Shown here in pieces: positions 1 through 8,814 of a DNA stretch of 64,000 bases. The first letter of the stretch is position 1; the number at the start of each line of letters is the position of its first letter. The position numbers and the translations under genes are program-made. This DNA comes from Salipaludibacillus aurantiacus (GTDB lineage: Bacteria; Bacillota; Bacilli; Bacillales; Salisediminibacteriaceae): NCBI RefSeq assembly GCF_900111295.1, contig NZ_FOGT01000005.1, forward strand, positions 124,001 through 188,000, read 5' to 3'. The notes under the pieces are model-generated. The model was not told where the DNA came from, did no database searches, and was given only the letters and a program-made list of their open reading frames with translations.

Positions 1-2
1 CA

Positions 3-521
3 GCACGTTATTTAATGGAAAAGAACCTTGCGGATATAACTCCGGCCCACCTCAGAAAAGGTTTGAAAAAAACGTTTATACCAGGAAGGTGGGAGGCCTT
101 TTTGTCATCTCCTTCTGTTTTTCTCGATACAGCACATAATTTAGAAGCGATAGCTACAGTAAGGGATAATATCAGAACGGTGGAAGGGCATAGGGATATC
201 ACGATCTTATTTGCTGCTATGAAAGACAAACCTGCGGCAGATATGATGAACATACTCTCAACTGTAAAAGGTTCCTTGAATGTAACAGAATTTTCTTCTG
301 TACGTTCGATGAGTCGGGCGGATTACAGGAAATTAATTGATAGCGGGGAAAAGTTACAGGGTGTAAATTATGTTGGAAACTGGGCAGAGTGGCTCGATCA
401 ATGGCTGAACCTATCGAATGAAAGAGAGGTCCTCGTTATTACTGGCTCCCATCAGTTTATAGGTGAGTGCCGGCAATTTTTAAAGAACCGTCTCGGTCAA
501 TCCGACAACCCTTCTATTTAA
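3..521 (+). CDS. folC: Folylpolyglutamate synthase, C-terminal part (partial)
   Basis: The frame is open from the left edge, so the N-terminus lies outside the window; the ATG at 15 is internal, not a start. The visible 172 codons match the C-terminal ligase domain of Mur-type FolC: a P-G-R-W-E segment followed by a D-T-A-H-N motif, the family's D-x-A-H-N signature. FolC adds glutamates to folates in the cytoplasm, in one-carbon metabolism. Its position at the head of a comC-spoIIB-maf-radC-mreB block agrees with the Bacillus order, although here five genes of other types come between folC and spoIIB besides comC. Family call is secure; the ATP-binding half cannot be examined. Confidence 0.85.
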   Translation, partial: ARYLMEKNLADITPAHLRKGLKKTFIPGRWEAFLSSPSVFLDTAHNLEAIATVRDNIRTVEGHRDITILFAAMKDKPAADMMNILSTVKGSLNVTEFSSVRSMSRADYRKLIDSGEKLQGVNYVGNWAEWLDQWLNLSNEREVLVITGSHQFIGECRQFLKNRLGQSDNPSI

Positions 522-661
522 AAAACCTCTTTAAAATGTAATCCAATAGTCTTAACAGAATATACAAACTATGGTAGTATAAAAACTGCCAACGGTTGGA
601 AAATTCCGAAAATTACAGGGGTGCCGAAAGCTTAAAAAGACATTCAAAGGATGTGACCAAA

Positions 662-2359
662 GTGTCAGAAAAGCAACAGCGGATTGTCTGGTTTATCTGG
701 TTGTTAACACTGCCACCTTTTATTTACATTGTTGCAGAGCATACATATGATGTCCTGGCTGCATCCTGGCTCCCCGTTTTGTCTTTTACTGTTCTAATTA
801 TTATTGCTTCTCTCTTTCCCATTCAAATCAGAAGCACATCTATTGTGCCGTTACATGGGATTTCTTTAGCTATCTTTTTACATTTTGGCCTTATTATCGA
901 AATCCTTGTCACTCAGATAGCTTTATTCACCACCTTAACCAGATTGAAAATTTCCAGGAATGATCTATACCGCTATCCTTTAAATTCATTGCTCCTTCTA
1001 GCTACTTCACTTGGCGCCGGAGGCATGTTTTACCTTTTTGGGGGAGTTACAGGCGGAGTAATTACCGGAAACTTTACTCAGCTTCTCCTGCCGGTATTAA
1101 TATATGTGGTAATTTTCTTCTTCCTTAACAATGGGTTAATATATTTAATCCGATATTACATTCTTGGTATATCAACTATTAAATTTTTTGACGAACCGAT
1201 GAAATGGCAAGCTCTCACTGGCATCCTGATTGTGCCAGTGGGGCTGACACTTGCCGTGTTATATGAGGAAATGAGTTATGCAGCTGTTTTAATGATTGGT
1301 ATCCCTATCATATCTGTGTCCCTTATCTTAAAGATTATTAACGAAAGTAAGAGAACCACGGCCCTCCTGAAAAAAGTCAGTGCTTTTGGGCATGAAGTCA
1401 ATCACAGTTTAGATGTAGAGACAATTATTAATAAATTTATAAATACTTGCAACACGATCTTTCCTTCAAATGGCATCTACCTTTTTGAAAGACGCCCGTC
1501 CGGAGATTTAAAACCCATTTACACTCATAACCCGCACGCCCGCTCAAATATTAAAATTCTTTATGGAGACCATATCAGCCAGTATGTTTTCACTAAAGGG
1601 GTGTCGTGCCGGTTTAATTCTAAAAAAGAGTGGCAAGAGTTAGAAAATGAGAATATATATCAAGGGGTTCAGTCGGTTCTGTCCGCTCCGGCTATAGTTA
1701 ATCATACGACCGTAGGTGTGATTACACTAACCTCTGACAGGAAGAATGCATTTGAAAAAAGCCATCAGATGGTTCTGGAAATTATAGCCAACTATCTTTC
1801 AGTGGCGGTCCAGAATGCCAGATATATTGAAGAGACTAAAAAAGAAAGTGAGCGCTGTTCATTAACAGACTTGTACAATTACAAGTATTTCGAAAACCTG
1901 TTAATTGAGGAATACGGGGAAGGAGTGGAAGAAAATTCTTATGCGATCGTTTTGCTGGATTTGGATCATTTTAAGTTAATCAATGATACTTACGGCCACC
2001 AGAGCGGCAACGAAGTCCTCGCTCAAGTAGCAGCAGTTCTTTCAGAGACAGTAGGGGATCTTGGGGTAACAGCAAGGTACGGGGGGGAAGAATTCGTTGT
2101 GTTACTTAAAAATATCCGCTTGCCTGAAGCTTCAAAAACAGGGGAGAAATTACGGCGGGCGATCGAATCACACTTATTTGTAGTCAATGCCGACCTGGAT
2201 GGGGGGGAAAGGAAGACTGTCCGGCTCACAGCAAGCATAGGGGTGGCGGCTAAAAGTGATAAAAACGAAGAACCCTTATCCGTGCTGAGAAATGCAGACA
2301 GGGCAATGTATACAGGTGCAAAGCAAAAAGGAAGAAATAAAGTAGCACAATTTTCATAG
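662..2359 (+). CDS. Membrane GAF-GGDEF diguanylate cyclase
   Basis: The N-terminal ~230 residues hold about six hydrophobic segments (a membrane sensor of unrecognised type). A GAF-like region follows at roughly residues 245-400, then a GGDEF domain with an intact R-Y-G-G-E-E-F active site near residue 475 and the L-D-L-D-H-F-K-L-I-N-D metal/nucleotide motif before it. An intact GGEEF site predicts synthesis of c-di-GMP from two GTP on the cytoplasmic face. I chose GTG at 662 because AAAGGA lies 10 nt upstream; the longer frame to TTG 596 has no good ribosome site. It is monocistronic with its own terminator. The input signal is unknown. Confidence 0.85.
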   Translation: MSEKQQRIVWFIWLLTLPPFIYIVAEHTYDVLAASWLPVLSFTVLIIIASLFPIQIRSTSIVPLHGISLAIFLHFGLIIEILVTQIALFTTLTRLKISRNDLYRYPLNSLLLLATSLGAGGMFYLFGGVTGGVITGNFTQLLLPVLIYVVIFFFLNNGLIYLIRYYILGISTIKFFDEPMKWQALTGILIVPVGLTLAVLYEEMSYAAVLMIGIPIISVSLILKIINESKRTTALLKKVSAFGHEVNHSLDVETIINKFINTCNTIFPSNGIYLFERRPSGDLKPIYTHNPHARSNIKILYGDHISQYVFTKGVSCRFNSKKEWQELENENIYQGVQSVLSAPAIVNHTTVGVITLTSDRKNAFEKSHQMVLEIIANYLSVAVQNARYIEETKKESERCSLTDLYNYKYFENLLIEEYGEGVEENSYAIVLLDLDHFKLINDTYGHQSGNEVLAQVAAVLSETVGDLGVTARYGGEEFVVLLKNIRLPEASKTGEKLRRAIESHLFVVNADLDGGERKTVRLTASIGVAAKSDKNEEPLSVLRNADRAMYTGAKQKGRNKVAQFS

Positions 2360-2376
2360 ATAAAACAAATAAAGGA

Positions 2377-2409
2377 AAACGGCGATCAGACAATAAATCG
2401 CCGTTTTTT
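2377..2409 (+). terminator. Intrinsic terminator after the GGDEF gene
   Basis: AAAACGGCGAT and ATCGCCGTTTT pair around a 10-nt loop, followed by a T tract. It lies 18 bp after the stop codon at 2359. Confidence 0.85.
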
Positions 2410-2499
2410 AATTAGTTATTTATATTGCTTAGGAACAGCATGAATGGTTTAATTGACATAATGAGAGATTACTAGATAATGTTGGAAGGAAGTAATCTA

Positions 2500-2763
2500 A
2501 TGGTTGAAATTTTTATCGCAATAGCAGGAGCAATAATTTTAATTCCGATTCTTCTTTTCTTGCCCTCAGTATTTCCAAAGACAGTCACTTTCCTGCATAT
2601 TTTTTTAGCAGCTGTGTACTTTCTTGTCGGGTTGTTTCTTAATCATTATTTTCATTGGCTTGGCGCGGCCAGCAGTATCGTCCTTCTGGCAGTGTTTACT
2701 TCTTACCTTTTTTCCAGACGTGCTGAACGCTTAAATGGACGAATGGCTGAAGAGGAGCACTGA
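2500..2763 (+). CDS. Small membrane protein, three predicted segments
   Basis: 87 residues. Three hydrophobic stretches fill most of the protein (about residues 3-25, 30-50 and 55-75), followed by a short charged tail ending in E-E-E-H. The start is ATG 2500, preceded by GGAAGGA with 9-nt spacing; an in-frame ATG at 2479 has no ribosome site. It ends 31 bp before the VanW/G5-type gene and may be co-transcribed with it. I do not recognise the family. Confidence 0.65.
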   Translation: MVEIFIAIAGAIILIPILLFLPSVFPKTVTFLHIFLAAVYFLVGLFLNHYFHWLGAASSIVLLAVFTSYLFSRRAERLNGRMAEEEH

Positions 2764-2794
2764 CAATAGATATTTGACGAAAGAGGTAATATTT

Positions 2795-4489
2795 ATGAAA
2801 AAATGGCAATGGTTTGTTTCTTCCTTAATTATTTTGACAGGAAGCTTGATTTTTCTAAGTTTATTTACTTATTCCGGGACGATGGTTTATTCGACATGGC
2901 TTGAAGAAGAAAAGTTTGAGCCCCAAACTCAATTAGCTGATATGGATATCAGTGGACTGACCCAAGAGCAGGCTGCTGAAAAGATTGATGCCCGTACAGC
3001 TGGCTGGCAAGCTGAAAGGGCCGTTGAATTACGCTGGTTTGATCAATCACAATCTTATGATACGGAAGAGCTGACTTTTAACAGCCATGGGACTGTAGAA
3101 AGACTTAATAATAAAGAGTCAAATAGCGGGGAAATCAAAGTATCGGGCGATGAGCAGTACTTAATTGAAGTGTTGGGGTCTTTTAAGTTGTATTCAGAAC
3201 CAGAAACTGTGGTAAATACCGAAGCTTTACTTAACGACTTGGAAAAGGAAGCGGCGGCTCTTCCGGCACATGATATTGTTGTTAACGTTCATGAATATGT
3301 TAACGAAGACAAGGTAAATAAGGCGTCTTCTGTTCACATTGCAAACAGAACGCCGGGGTCGCCTGAACTGGAAGTTTTAGCGTCAGAACTTTCCCCAGTG
3401 GTGATCGAAGGAGACAGCACCTTTTCTCTTTTGGAAGTTCTTCAGGACGTAAATACTGAACTAACAGATGAAAAAGCAAAATCCGTCATTGGATCTGCCA
3501 TTTATGAGCTGCTTCTTCACAGTAACTTTGACTTAATCGAAAGAACGCAAAGTGAGTCACTGGCTCAAAGTATGCCTTTAGGGTATGACGTTAAAATCAG
3601 TCAAAGTGACCAGCTTGATTTAGTATTTGAAAACCCGAATCCTTCACCTTATGTGATGGAATTTGAGGTTGTTAATAATTCATTGCAGGCTGAATTGACT
3701 GGAGAAGAATTTCCTTATCTCATCGAGGTGGATATTGAAAACCAGGAAGAGATAAAGCCTAAAACGGTTGTTCATTATACTGAAAGACTGGGAAAAGGAG
3801 CAACTGAGACTGTAGAGACTGGTTCTGACGGGGTTACCTACAGTTTGAGCCGTACAATTGTGAACCCTCTAAACGATAACAATGAGGCTGAATATGTGGC
3901 TTCAGATTACTTCCCTCCTGTTCATCGGGTTGAAATGAGAAGTAAAGAAGATTTCATTGAAGAAGAGGAAGAACCGGTGGAACCAGGAAATGATGAATTT
4001 TTTGACGGCTCTGGGGGCGGAGAAGAAGCTCCTTCTTCAGAAGGGCAGCCTGGCGGTCAAGAGTGGGGGGAAGACCCTTGGAACGACGGTTCTGGCGGCA
4101 GTTTTAACGGTGAAGGTGATCCTGGGCCAGGAGGTTCCCCGGACGGCTGGCAGGACAGTAACGGAGACGATAGCCAGCACAGAGAAGGTGGAAATGATTC
4201 ATTTGGTGATAGCGGCGGGTTTGATTTTGATAGTGATGGATTTAACGGTGAAGGGCAACAGGAAGGTTCAGGCAGAAGAGGCGATGGAGGGCAATGGGAT
4301 GACGAAGGATTCAACTTTGACGGTGGTGCAGGTGATAGCGGCTGGGCACCTGACACTCCTGGTTCAAGGGATGAGAGCGGTTATCCGGAAACTCCAGAAG
4401 ATGATAGACAAGAGAACGGCATTGAAGAAAGTCCGGGAATGGATTTACCTGATGATGAAGAAGAAAGTCATCCGGTAAAAGGATACTAG
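2795..4489 (+). CDS. VanW/G5-type surface protein with acidic glycine-rich tail
   Basis: 564 residues. One membrane anchor or signal segment (about 8-30) is followed by an A-D-M-D-I-S-G-L-T repeat typical of the domain that precedes VanW regions in Firmicute surface proteins. Around residues 320-370, a segment with K-P-K-T-V-V-H-Y and G-A-T-E-T-V-E-T resembles a G5 domain. From about residue 385 to the end the protein is almost entirely Gly, Asp, Glu and Ser with little complexity. There is no LPxTG motif. ATG 2795 follows AAAGAGGT. Likely extracytoplasmic and associated with the wall; no activity can be assigned. The tail composition suits a protein exposed to high salt or binding cations (inference). 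Confidence 0.6.
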   Translation: MKKWQWFVSSLIILTGSLIFLSLFTYSGTMVYSTWLEEEKFEPQTQLADMDISGLTQEQAAEKIDARTAGWQAERAVELRWFDQSQSYDTEELTFNSHGTVERLNNKESNSGEIKVSGDEQYLIEVLGSFKLYSEPETVVNTEALLNDLEKEAAALPAHDIVVNVHEYVNEDKVNKASSVHIANRTPGSPELEVLASELSPVVIEGDSTFSLLEVLQDVNTELTDEKAKSVIGSAIYELLLHSNFDLIERTQSESLAQSMPLGYDVKISQSDQLDLVFENPNPSPYVMEFEVVNNSLQAELTGEEFPYLIEVDIENQEEIKPKTVVHYTERLGKGATETVETGSDGVTYSLSRTIVNPLNDNNEAEYVASDYFPPVHRVEMRSKEDFIEEEEEPVEPGNDEFFDGSGGGEEAPSSEGQPGGQEWGEDPWNDGSGGSFNGEGDPGPGGSPDGWQDSNGDDSQHREGGNDSFGDSGGFDFDSDGFNGEGQQEGSGRRGDGGQWDDEGFNFDGGAGDSGWAPDTPGSRDESGYPETPEDDRQENGIEESPGMDLPDDEEESHPVKGY

Positions 4490-4502
4490 AGCAGCAGAAA
4501 TA

Positions 4503-4534
4503 AAGAAGGCAGTATGCCGGACTGCCTTCTTTTC
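4503..4534 (+). terminator. Intrinsic terminator before comC
   Basis: AAGAAGGCAGT and ACTGCCTTCTT form an 11-bp stem with a 7-nt loop and a short T tract. The 284 bp between it and comC hold no gene I can support; a convincing ComK box was not found. Confidence 0.85.
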
Positions 4535-4818
4535 TGCCGTTTAATGAGAGAGAGGATTTTTCCTGAAGAGTGAGCTGACTCCTGAACTGTCACCACGAAT
4601 TAAAGAAACGATGGTATATCCTGTCTCTTTTTAAGTGTTCAAAATGAACCTTTCTTAATAGTAAAATAACTTATTATCCCCCTTTTCTTCAATACGGCTT
4701 CTTATCCCGCTTCCTCGATAAATTGTTTTCCTCTTCCTCTCGTCCGGCTCTTAGGACTTTTCAATCTCCTCTTTACCGCTGTATAAAAATTGCAAAATTT
4801 CGGAAAGGGCGTCTATTC

Positions 4819-5598
4819 ATGGAAGTGCTGCTTCATGTATACTTGTTTGTAACAGGAGCTGTTCTCGGCTCGTTTTATAATGTGGCAGGGTTGCGAGTGC
4901 CAAAGAATTTGTCTGTTATTAAGCCGCCTTCGTTTTGTCCGGCGTGCCAGCATCGTTTAACGTGGATTGAACTTATTCCGGTTTTTTCATACCTTTTTCA
5001 GAAAGGCCAGTGTCGAAATTGCTCCTCCCGCATTTCCAGCAAATATCCTCTATTTGAATTGGTTACCGCCATCCTATTTACATCAGCTCCTTTTATAGTC
5101 GGCTGGACAGTTGAACTGATCGTTGCTTTAGTGTTTATTTCTTTAGTAGTAATAATAAGTGTGTCGGATTTAGAGACTATGCTGATCCCCGATAAGTTTC
5201 TCATTTTTTTCCTCTGTCTGATTGTTCCTCTTCGTATAATTGAACCTTTAACACCTTGGTGGGACAGTCTGGCGGGAGCTGCCTTTGGTTTTCTTCTTTT
5301 TCTCTTGCTGGCTGTTCTCTCTAAAGGAGGTATGGGAGGGGGCGATATCAAACTGATAGGGGTAGCGGGGGTGGTCTTAGGCTTTCAAGGCGTCCTTTTA
5401 ACTATTTTCCTTTCTTCCATTATTGGGACTATGTTTGGATTTGGAGCTATTGCTTTAAAAAAAGCGAAGCGGAAAACAGCAGTGCCCTTTGGCCCCTTTA
5501 TCGCAGCCGGGGCTCTGCTCAGTTATTTTTTTCATGACACAATGTTTCAATGGTATATAGACGTATTTATGCATGGAGGGCTATTATGGGTGTTTTAG
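4819..5598 (+). CDS. comC: Type IV prepilin peptidase / methyltransferase
   Basis: 259 residues, normal for the family. The enzyme cleaves prepilin leader peptides at the membrane and methylates the new N-terminus. Visible features: G-S-F-Y-N-V near the N-terminus, two C-x-x-C pairs (C-P-A-C and C-R-N-C) in the first cytoplasmic loop, about seven membrane segments, and two catalytic aspartates in S-D-L-E-T-M-L-I-P-D and G-G-G-D-I-K-L. ATG 4819 follows GGAAAGGG with 9-nt spacing; the upstream in-frame extension looks non-coding. It overlaps the start of pilM by 13 bp, so it heads a comC-pilM-pilN-pilO operon. B. subtilis has comC here without the pil genes. Confidence 0.92.
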   Translation: MEVLLHVYLFVTGAVLGSFYNVAGLRVPKNLSVIKPPSFCPACQHRLTWIELIPVFSYLFQKGQCRNCSSRISSKYPLFELVTAILFTSAPFIVGWTVELIVALVFISLVVIISVSDLETMLIPDKFLIFFLCLIVPLRIIEPLTPWWDSLAGAAFGFLLFLLLAVLSKGGMGGGDIKLIGVAGVVLGFQGVLLTIFLSSIIGTMFGFGAIALKKAKRKTAVPFGPFIAAGALLSYFFHDTMFQWYIDVFMHGGLLWVF

Positions 5599-6590
5599 CA
5601 TTTAGGAAAAAATATCGCATCAGTCTGCAAATAAAGGATTACATATTGCGTAGTGTAGTAACACGAGAAGATTCTTCAAGTTCATTAGTCAATTATTATG
5701 AAAAAGTTATTCCTGAAGGTCTGGTGGAGAAAGGAAGTATTATTGATAAAGAAAATTTTGAACTGTTTTTATCCGGTTGTGCAGCAGAATGGAAGATCAC
5801 ACATAAACCTCTGTATTTTTTTGTGCCAGATTCTTCTTTTTTCTTTGGTGCTGCAAAGATTGCAAAAGATTTGAAAGATCAGGATATACGCAAATACATA
5901 CAAAGCGAAGCTGGTGCAACTATTCATGTGCCTTTTGATGGGGCTGTATTTGATTATCATTTGTTGGAAAATAAAGGGCGAAAAGAAGATGAAGATTATA
6001 ATTTAAAAAATATTCTGCTGTTTGCAGCTCCTGAACAAGCAGTTAACAGCTATGCTGCCCTTTTTAAAAAAGCAAAAATGACCCCTGTCGCTGCGGATAT
6101 CGCACCGCTTTCCATACATCGTCTTTACATGCAGAAAGAGGAGCACGCACCTGGAGAAGAACTTATACAACTGGAATGGGACATGAATTCTATTAATATA
6201 GGCATATTTAAAGATAATAAACCTGTGTTCTTGCGTAATCATTCACAACCTTTCAGCAGAGAAGACTGGGAAGCCACAGCGGAGGAAAACCTCGTTCAGT
6301 GGGTTTGCAAACAGGATGAAAAAGTGGAGCGGGACATACTGAAGGCGCTAAAGGAAGTGAGACAAGTTATTGACTATTGGAGAAGAGCAGAAAAAAAGGG
6401 TGGAAATAAAAAAACGGAACTATTTCTAACAGGCGATCATCCAAAATTATGGTTTATACAAAAGTCGCTTGAAGATTCTCTTAAAATGGACGTACAAACT
6501 GAAAAATCTATTGATTTATTATCAAAGGTTAATATGGATCTGCCTGGGCAATTTATTCTCCCTGTAAGCCTTTGTCTTAAAGAGGTGTAG
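5586..6590 (+). CDS. pilM: PilM-like type IV pilus assembly ATPase
   Basis: 334 residues. The fold pattern is that of actin-like PilM, the cytoplasmic partner that binds the N-terminal tail of PilN. Sequence identity to well-known PilM proteins appears low: I rely on size, on the position directly before pilN and on the late T-G-D-H-P motif resembling the actin-type T-G-G. ATG 5586 lies inside the comC end and is preceded by GGAGGG. Translational coupling with comC is likely. No pilin, PilB or PilC gene lies in the window. Confidence 0.72.
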   Translation: MGVLAFRKKYRISLQIKDYILRSVVTREDSSSSLVNYYEKVIPEGLVEKGSIIDKENFELFLSGCAAEWKITHKPLYFFVPDSSFFFGAAKIAKDLKDQDIRKYIQSEAGATIHVPFDGAVFDYHLLENKGRKEDEDYNLKNILLFAAPEQAVNSYAALFKKAKMTPVAADIAPLSIHRLYMQKEEHAPGEELIQLEWDMNSINIGIFKDNKPVFLRNHSQPFSREDWEATAEENLVQWVCKQDEKVERDILKALKEVRQVIDYWRRAEKKGGNKKTELFLTGDHPKLWFIQKSLEDSLKMDVQTEKSIDLLSKVNMDLPGQFILPVSLCLKEV

Positions 6591-6593
6591 CTA

Positions 6594-7496
6594 ATGTCTG
6601 TTGAAATTAATTTACTTCCCGAAAAAAGAGCCCGAAAAGGTTTATTTTATATTTATGGGTCAGCTGCGCTTCTTCTGCTGGTAGTCTTATTATTTACTTT
6701 AGCCATATCTTATCAGCAAAATTTATTAAAAGAACAGGAAAGGCTGACTGTTCAGGCCGATGAAGTGAGGGAGCAGCAGGAAGCTGAAAGAAGCAAAGTA
6801 GCCGGTACAGACGCTGAAGCTGAACAATTAGAGAGTGTGATAGAAAAGCTTGAGGCACAGAGAAACCCGACAACCAGTTTACTTAACATTCTAGTCGGCA
6901 ATTTGCCGGAGCGTGGTTTTTTTCTTGAGTTTCAGTTTGAAAACCCCGGCCATATAAATTTGGATGCCCAGTTTGAAACGCAAAGAGGAGCATCAAGCTA
7001 TCTTCATGAAATAAATCAGCTCCCGGCAGTAGAAGAAGCAACCATTGAGGAAATAAAGGGTGAAGAGTTACTTCCCGACGACGGAACTTTCACTGGTGAT
7101 GAAATGCCAAGGTACCATGTTTCTTTCTCAATCCGTTTATATGAGCATATATTTAACGATTATGAAAACTGGATTGAAGCTATGGGGTCTTATGAAGAAC
7201 AATTGGAAAGTGAAAGGTCTCTTCAGGATCAGGGAGAATTTGGCGAGTTTGAGCAGGAAGCTGATCCAGAAACTGAGTTTGATACGGAAAGCGGCTCAGA
7301 TGTGGACACTGATACTGGTAATGACGATGATGGCGATCTTGGGACAGAATTTAATAGTGAAACTGAGTTTAATTCAGATAATGGATTCGATTTAGAAAAT
7401 GAACTGAATGATTCAGACGATTTAAACGAAGAGGAAGAAAGCCTGTTTAATGACGATGATGTATTTAATGATGACGAAACCGGGGAGGATGACTAA
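6594..7496 (+). CDS. pilN: PilN-like pilus assembly protein with acidic tail
   Basis: 300 residues. The N-terminus carries E-I-N-L-L-P, the conserved PilM-binding motif of PilN, followed by one membrane segment (about 17-40) and a coiled-coil stretch to about residue 95. A PilN core extends to about 190. The last ~90 residues are an unusual tail of Asp, Glu, Asn and Phe with few other residues. The topology (short cytoplasmic tail, single span, outside domain) places the tail outside the membrane. RBS AAAGAGGTG precedes ATG 6594. The last base of its stop is the first of pilO. Confidence 0.82.
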   Translation: MSVEINLLPEKRARKGLFYIYGSAALLLLVVLLFTLAISYQQNLLKEQERLTVQADEVREQQEAERSKVAGTDAEAEQLESVIEKLEAQRNPTTSLLNILVGNLPERGFFLEFQFENPGHINLDAQFETQRGASSYLHEINQLPAVEEATIEEIKGEELLPDDGTFTGDEMPRYHVSFSIRLYEHIFNDYENWIEAMGSYEEQLESERSLQDQGEFGEFEQEADPETEFDTESGSDVDTDTGNDDDGDLGTEFNSETEFNSDNGFDLENELNDSDDLNEEEESLFNDDDVFNDDETGEDD

Positions 7497-8380
7497 TGAA
7501 AATTACCTTCAGGCACATCCAGACAGTTTTAATAACTGCATCAGTAATTCTGCTGGCTGGACTCATTGCTTATTATTTTCTGATCATCCAGCCGCTGGAA
7601 CAGGGAATAGAAGAAAAAGAAACAGAGCTTGGTTACGAGAGAGAAGTTTTAGAGACTCTGAAACAGTCAGACGGGCCGGAAAAGCAGTATACCGATCTTA
7701 AAATTCAATCCCTGCTCCAGCAGGTTCCTGTTAAACCATGGATTGACCACTGGTTAATGGATTTTGAAAAAGCTGAACTAATGTCTGATACACAAATAAA
7801 TCATTACGTTTTCTCAAAAGACGTTTTGTCTGCTTCGGCGATACATGAGCTGGAAGAAGTAGAAGAGCCTGCTATCGAAACTGAAGTGGAATTTAATATA
7901 ACTAATGAAACTGGAAATCAGGAAAATGCAGGAGTTACCGGTGAATTTGAAGAAGATACAGATGTCGATGTAAGAGTAGACGTGAAAGTTCATATGGAAG
8001 ATGAGAAGGATCCACCATCCCCAGCAACTGGGGATACCTCAGTTGAAAGTGCGATGGAGATGGCTGACGGCGTAAAGGTTAACCGGATGACTTCGGGCCT
8101 TTCTGTAGAAGCAGAAACATTTGAGCAGCTGTTCCAATTTCTCTATGAAATCGAACAGCTGCCCCGCTTAACTGAAATATATGCTCTGTCGTTTAATGCC
8201 CCTTCAGAAAGGGACCTTTTATTTGGAGAAGAAGATGACGAAACGGACTTATTAAATATGGATGTGTATTTGAGCGCTTATTATGTGAAAGAACTGGAAC
8301 ATGTATTTGCAGATTATAAACCCTCAGGTCCTTTTGAAGATCCCGGATTTAAGGTAACACCAATATATCAGGATCCTTAA
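7496..8380 (+). CDS. pilO: PilO-like pilus assembly protein
   Basis: 294 residues: one N-terminal span (about 8-32), a short coiled coil, then a ferredoxin-like PilO/GspM-type domain interrupted by an acidic insert around residues 120-185. The assignment rests mainly on position after pilN and on the single-span plus coiled-coil layout. It probably forms the PilN-PilO dimer that links the inner complex to the pilus. The start overlaps the pilN stop by one base, which suggests translational coupling. Alternative: a GspM-like paralogue. Confidence 0.7.
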   Translation: MKITFRHIQTVLITASVILLAGLIAYYFLIIQPLEQGIEEKETELGYEREVLETLKQSDGPEKQYTDLKIQSLLQQVPVKPWIDHWLMDFEKAELMSDTQINHYVFSKDVLSASAIHELEEVEEPAIETEVEFNITNETGNQENAGVTGEFEEDTDVDVRVDVKVHMEDEKDPPSPATGDTSVESAMEMADGVKVNRMTSGLSVEAETFEQLFQFLYEIEQLPRLTEIYALSFNAPSERDLLFGEEDDETDLLNMDVYLSAYYVKELEHVFADYKPSGPFEDPGFKVTPIYQDP

Positions 8381-8444
8381 AAGGCTTGAACAGGACTGAG
8401 ATTGGTTTGTAAGATACGAACAATTTATACTCAAATGATTTAAC

Positions 8445-8567
8445 TATCGTCATAACACGCAGGCTCCCCGTGGGAAAAGTGCAGCTCGAAGATTCCTAAG
8501 ATCAGCGGTTTGGGCTGGTCAAGGAGGCTGAGCTTTTACCCAAGGAAAGCGACGTGTTGTGACGATA
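8445..8567 (+). repeat. 123-bp element with imperfect terminal inverted repeats
   Basis: The ends TATCGTCATAACACG (8445-8459) and CGTGTTGTGACGATA (8553-8567) are 15-bp inverted repeats with a single T-G wobble. The interior (gcaggctccccgtggg, aaaagtgcagctcgaag, ttacccaaggaaagcgac) resembles a non-coding repeat I know to be scattered through many Bacillaceae genomes. No frame is convincing. It fills most of the 434 bp between pilO and spoIIB; the rest shows nothing I can name. Confidence 0.7.
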
Positions 8568-8814
8568 CAAATTTAACCGTCTATCAAAATAAAAACCCCC
8601 CGCCTGTGTTTAGATTTTTCATGTTTATTTTACTTTTGACTTATCCTCTTACAGCCAGCATTCTCATTTATCTCATCCGGCAATTACTCTCTTTTTTAGA
8701 TCGCGGTTTACAGATAATCCGGTGTGCAAAAATCCTGAATCTTGTTCTATCATTTTCGTCCAGTTAATAGAATGGTATAAAAGCTGGTCGAAAAGAAAGG
8801 AGCGGCGTTTCATT

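Noticed and set aside
596-661. Extension of the GGDEF protein to TTG 596
   Set aside because: No ribosome site before it, whereas GTG 662 has AAAGGA at 10 nt.
3957-4478. Long basic ORF inside the tail of the VanW-type gene
   Set aside because: Produced by frame shift of the Gly/Asp repeat codons; no ribosome site and repetitive composition.
4723-4818. N-terminal extension of prepilin peptidase from 4723
   Set aside because: The region is C/T-rich non-coding sequence and the family start is at 4819.
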